NCBI GenBank assembly: GCA_947463975.1
Contig: CANHUW010000089.1
Span: 1-6,899, forward strand
DNA: 6,899 nucleotides
Reading direction: 5' to 3'
DNA from: Bacteroidota bacterium
GTDB taxonomy: Bacteria; Bacteroidota; Bacteroidia; Chitinophagales; Chitinophagaceae
The notes under the pieces were generated by a model. The model saw nothing but the letters and a program-made list of their open reading frames with translations. It searched no databases and had not been told where the DNA came from. The stretch's first letter is position 1. Every line of letters begins with the position of its first letter. A program made the position numbers and the translations under genes. This document shows, piece after piece, positions 5,669 through 6,899 of the stretch.

Positions 5669-6899
5669 ATGTCAAATGTGGTGCCCAAGAAAGCTGCAAC
5701 AAAAAAAGTAGCTACAACAAGTTCTTCTAAGCTTAAATTAAGTTTTCATTTAAAATATAAAACACATTTTGGACAGGTTATTTATTTATATGGTAACCAT
5801 CCACAATTGGGTAATCATCAAATTGATCAAGCCATTCCAATGGTGTATTTAAATGACGACTATTGGGTATTGCATGTCACATTGGATGCCATTCAAAAAG
5901 AGAAAATTACATATCATTATTTTATTTTAAACGAGGATGGTACCAAAGTATTTGATGCAGGTAATAGCCAATCTATAGATCCAGGATGGATGAATAAGCA
6001 TGAAATGGTGATGATTGATACATGGAATTTTACTGGGTATAAAGAGAATGCATTTTATACTGCTCCATTTGATAATGTACTATTGGCGAAGACCATTAAA
6101 GAAGTAAATCCAATTGCTATTGATACGAACTGTACGCATTTATTTAGGGTAAAAGCACCCTTATTGGATGCGGATCAAACTATTTGCATTATAGGAGAAT
6201 CATCTGTTATTGGAGCATGGGATAGTAGTAAAGCAAAGCCATTGAATAAAATCCATGGCGAACAATTTTTTGAAATTGCAATAGATGTTCAAAAAAGTAA
6301 TTTCCCTTTTGTATACAAATACGGAATATATAATATAAAGACCAAAAGTTTTGTTGCCTTTGAAGAAGGTAATAACAGAGTGGTGTATGAGCCAGTGGGT
6401 AAAGATAAATTGGTTTTAATAAACGATGGGTTTGTACAATTAAAAACAAGAACTTGGAAAGGAACTGGAGTAGCGATTCCTGTTTTCTCTTTAAGATCTA
6501 AGCAGAGTGCTGGTGTAGGTGATTTTACTGATTTAAAACTATTGGCGGATTGGGCGAATCAAGTGGGTGTAAAGTTGATTCAGATTTTACCTATCAATGA
6601 TACCACTGCAACACATACTTGGATGGACTCCTATCCCTATGCAGCCGTTTCAGCTTTTGCATTGCATCCAATGTATATTAGGATAGAAGATTTATTTAGC
6701 AAGGAACAACAAAGTTTGATTAAGCCTTTTAAATCAACCATTACTACTTTGAATAATTTGCCAGAAGTAGATTATGAGGGAGTAATGAAATTAAAGTGGG
6801 AAGTATTAAGAGTAGCATATAAAGAGAATGGGAAAAAAGTTTTAGCAAGCGCCGATTTTGCTGCTTATTTTGAACAAAATAAAAATTGGTTGGTTTCCT
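5669..6899 (+). CDS. malQ: 4-alpha-glucanotransferase (GH77) with two N-terminal CBM20 domains, 3' partial
   Basis: The frame is open from the ATG at 5669 to the window edge (410 complete codons). After a Lys/Ala/Thr/Ser-rich leader of about 20 residues come two CBM20 starch-binding domains, about 22-119 (ending IDTW) and about 157-255 (GESSVIGAWD at 176-185). GH77 begins near 267 with AIPVFSLRSKQSAGVGDF (269-286), then LADWANQVGVKLIQILPIND (292-311) and MDSYPYAAVSAFALHPMY (319-336). This architecture matches plant DPE2 and its Bacteroidota relatives, which transfer glucosyl units between maltose or maltodextrin and larger glucans in the cytoplasm. The GH77 catalytic acids lie beyond the window, so activity cannot be judged. 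In CBM20-1 the usual LGxW tryptophan is replaced by H50; CBM20-2 keeps W184. No signal peptide is seen. It faces away from rnhA and probably has its own promoter. Confidence 0.93.
   Translation, partial: MSNVVPKKAATKKVATTSSSKLKLSFHLKYKTHFGQVIYLYGNHPQLGNHQIDQAIPMVYLNDDYWVLHVTLDAIQKEKITYHYFILNEDGTKVFDAGNSQSIDPGWMNKHEMVMIDTWNFTGYKENAFYTAPFDNVLLAKTIKEVNPIAIDTNCTHLFRVKAPLLDADQTICIIGESSVIGAWDSSKAKPLNKIHGEQFFEIAIDVQKSNFPFVYKYGIYNIKTKSFVAFEEGNNRVVYEPVGKDKLVLINDGFVQLKTRTWKGTGVAIPVFSLRSKQSAGVGDFTDLKLLADWANQVGVKLIQILPINDTTATHTWMDSYPYAAVSAFALHPMYIRIEDLFSKEQQSLIKPFKSTITTLNNLPEVDYEGVMKLKWEVLRVAYKENGKKVLASADFAAYFEQNKNWLVS

Noticed and set aside
6207..6449. Minus-strand 80-codon frame
   Set aside because: It lies inside the second CBM20 domain of malQ on the other strand; its aromatic-rich composition is what an antisense reading of AT-rich code gives.

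Overview
The window looks like a piece of chromosome from an AT-rich member of the Bacteroidota, probably near the Chitinophagaceae. This is inferred from gene content, from the near absence of Shine-Dalgarno sequences, and from several sequences matching the Bacteroidota -7 promoter element TAnnTTTG. The genes are mostly housekeeping or metabolic. I see no phage, insertion sequence, CRISPR array, toxin-antitoxin pair or defence locus.

Positions 1-372 hold no convincing gene but are dense in structure. A 65-bp tandem repeat (four copies, each with the same hairpin core, the last linker diverged) runs to about 267. It is followed by a plus-strand terminator-like hairpin, a 13-bp inverted repeat, and the strong minus-strand terminator of a tRNA-Leu(GAG) gene (373-458, minus). 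The tRNA lies only 8 bases downstream of an exported DUF2911 protein gene (467-1309, minus). Upstream of that on the same strand is a XerD-type tyrosine recombinase (1377-2294), which has the full catalytic set.

The middle of the window alternates in strand. A YkgJ-type cysteine-cluster protein (plus) runs tail-to-tail into a YraN/UPF0102 nuclease-like protein (minus), with a 27-base coding overlap. YraN diverges from manA, a class I mannose-6-phosphate isomerase (plus). Next come a DUF6580 membrane protein (plus) and RNase HI (minus), convergent with a 4-base overlap. A 161-base divergent region with dyad symmetry then leads into malQ (plus). This codes for a DPE2-like 4-alpha-glucanotransferase with two N-terminal CBM20 starch-binding domains, and it is cut by the right edge before its catalytic residues.

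The genes do not form one pathway. manA (fructose-6-P/mannose-6-P) and malQ (maltose and glucan metabolism) are both sugar genes but are separated by unrelated genes and appear to be separate transcription units. XerD, RNase HI and YraN belong to chromosome or nucleic-acid maintenance. I did not find a clear new biological system. The part that known gene families explain least is the repeat and hairpin block at 1-372.
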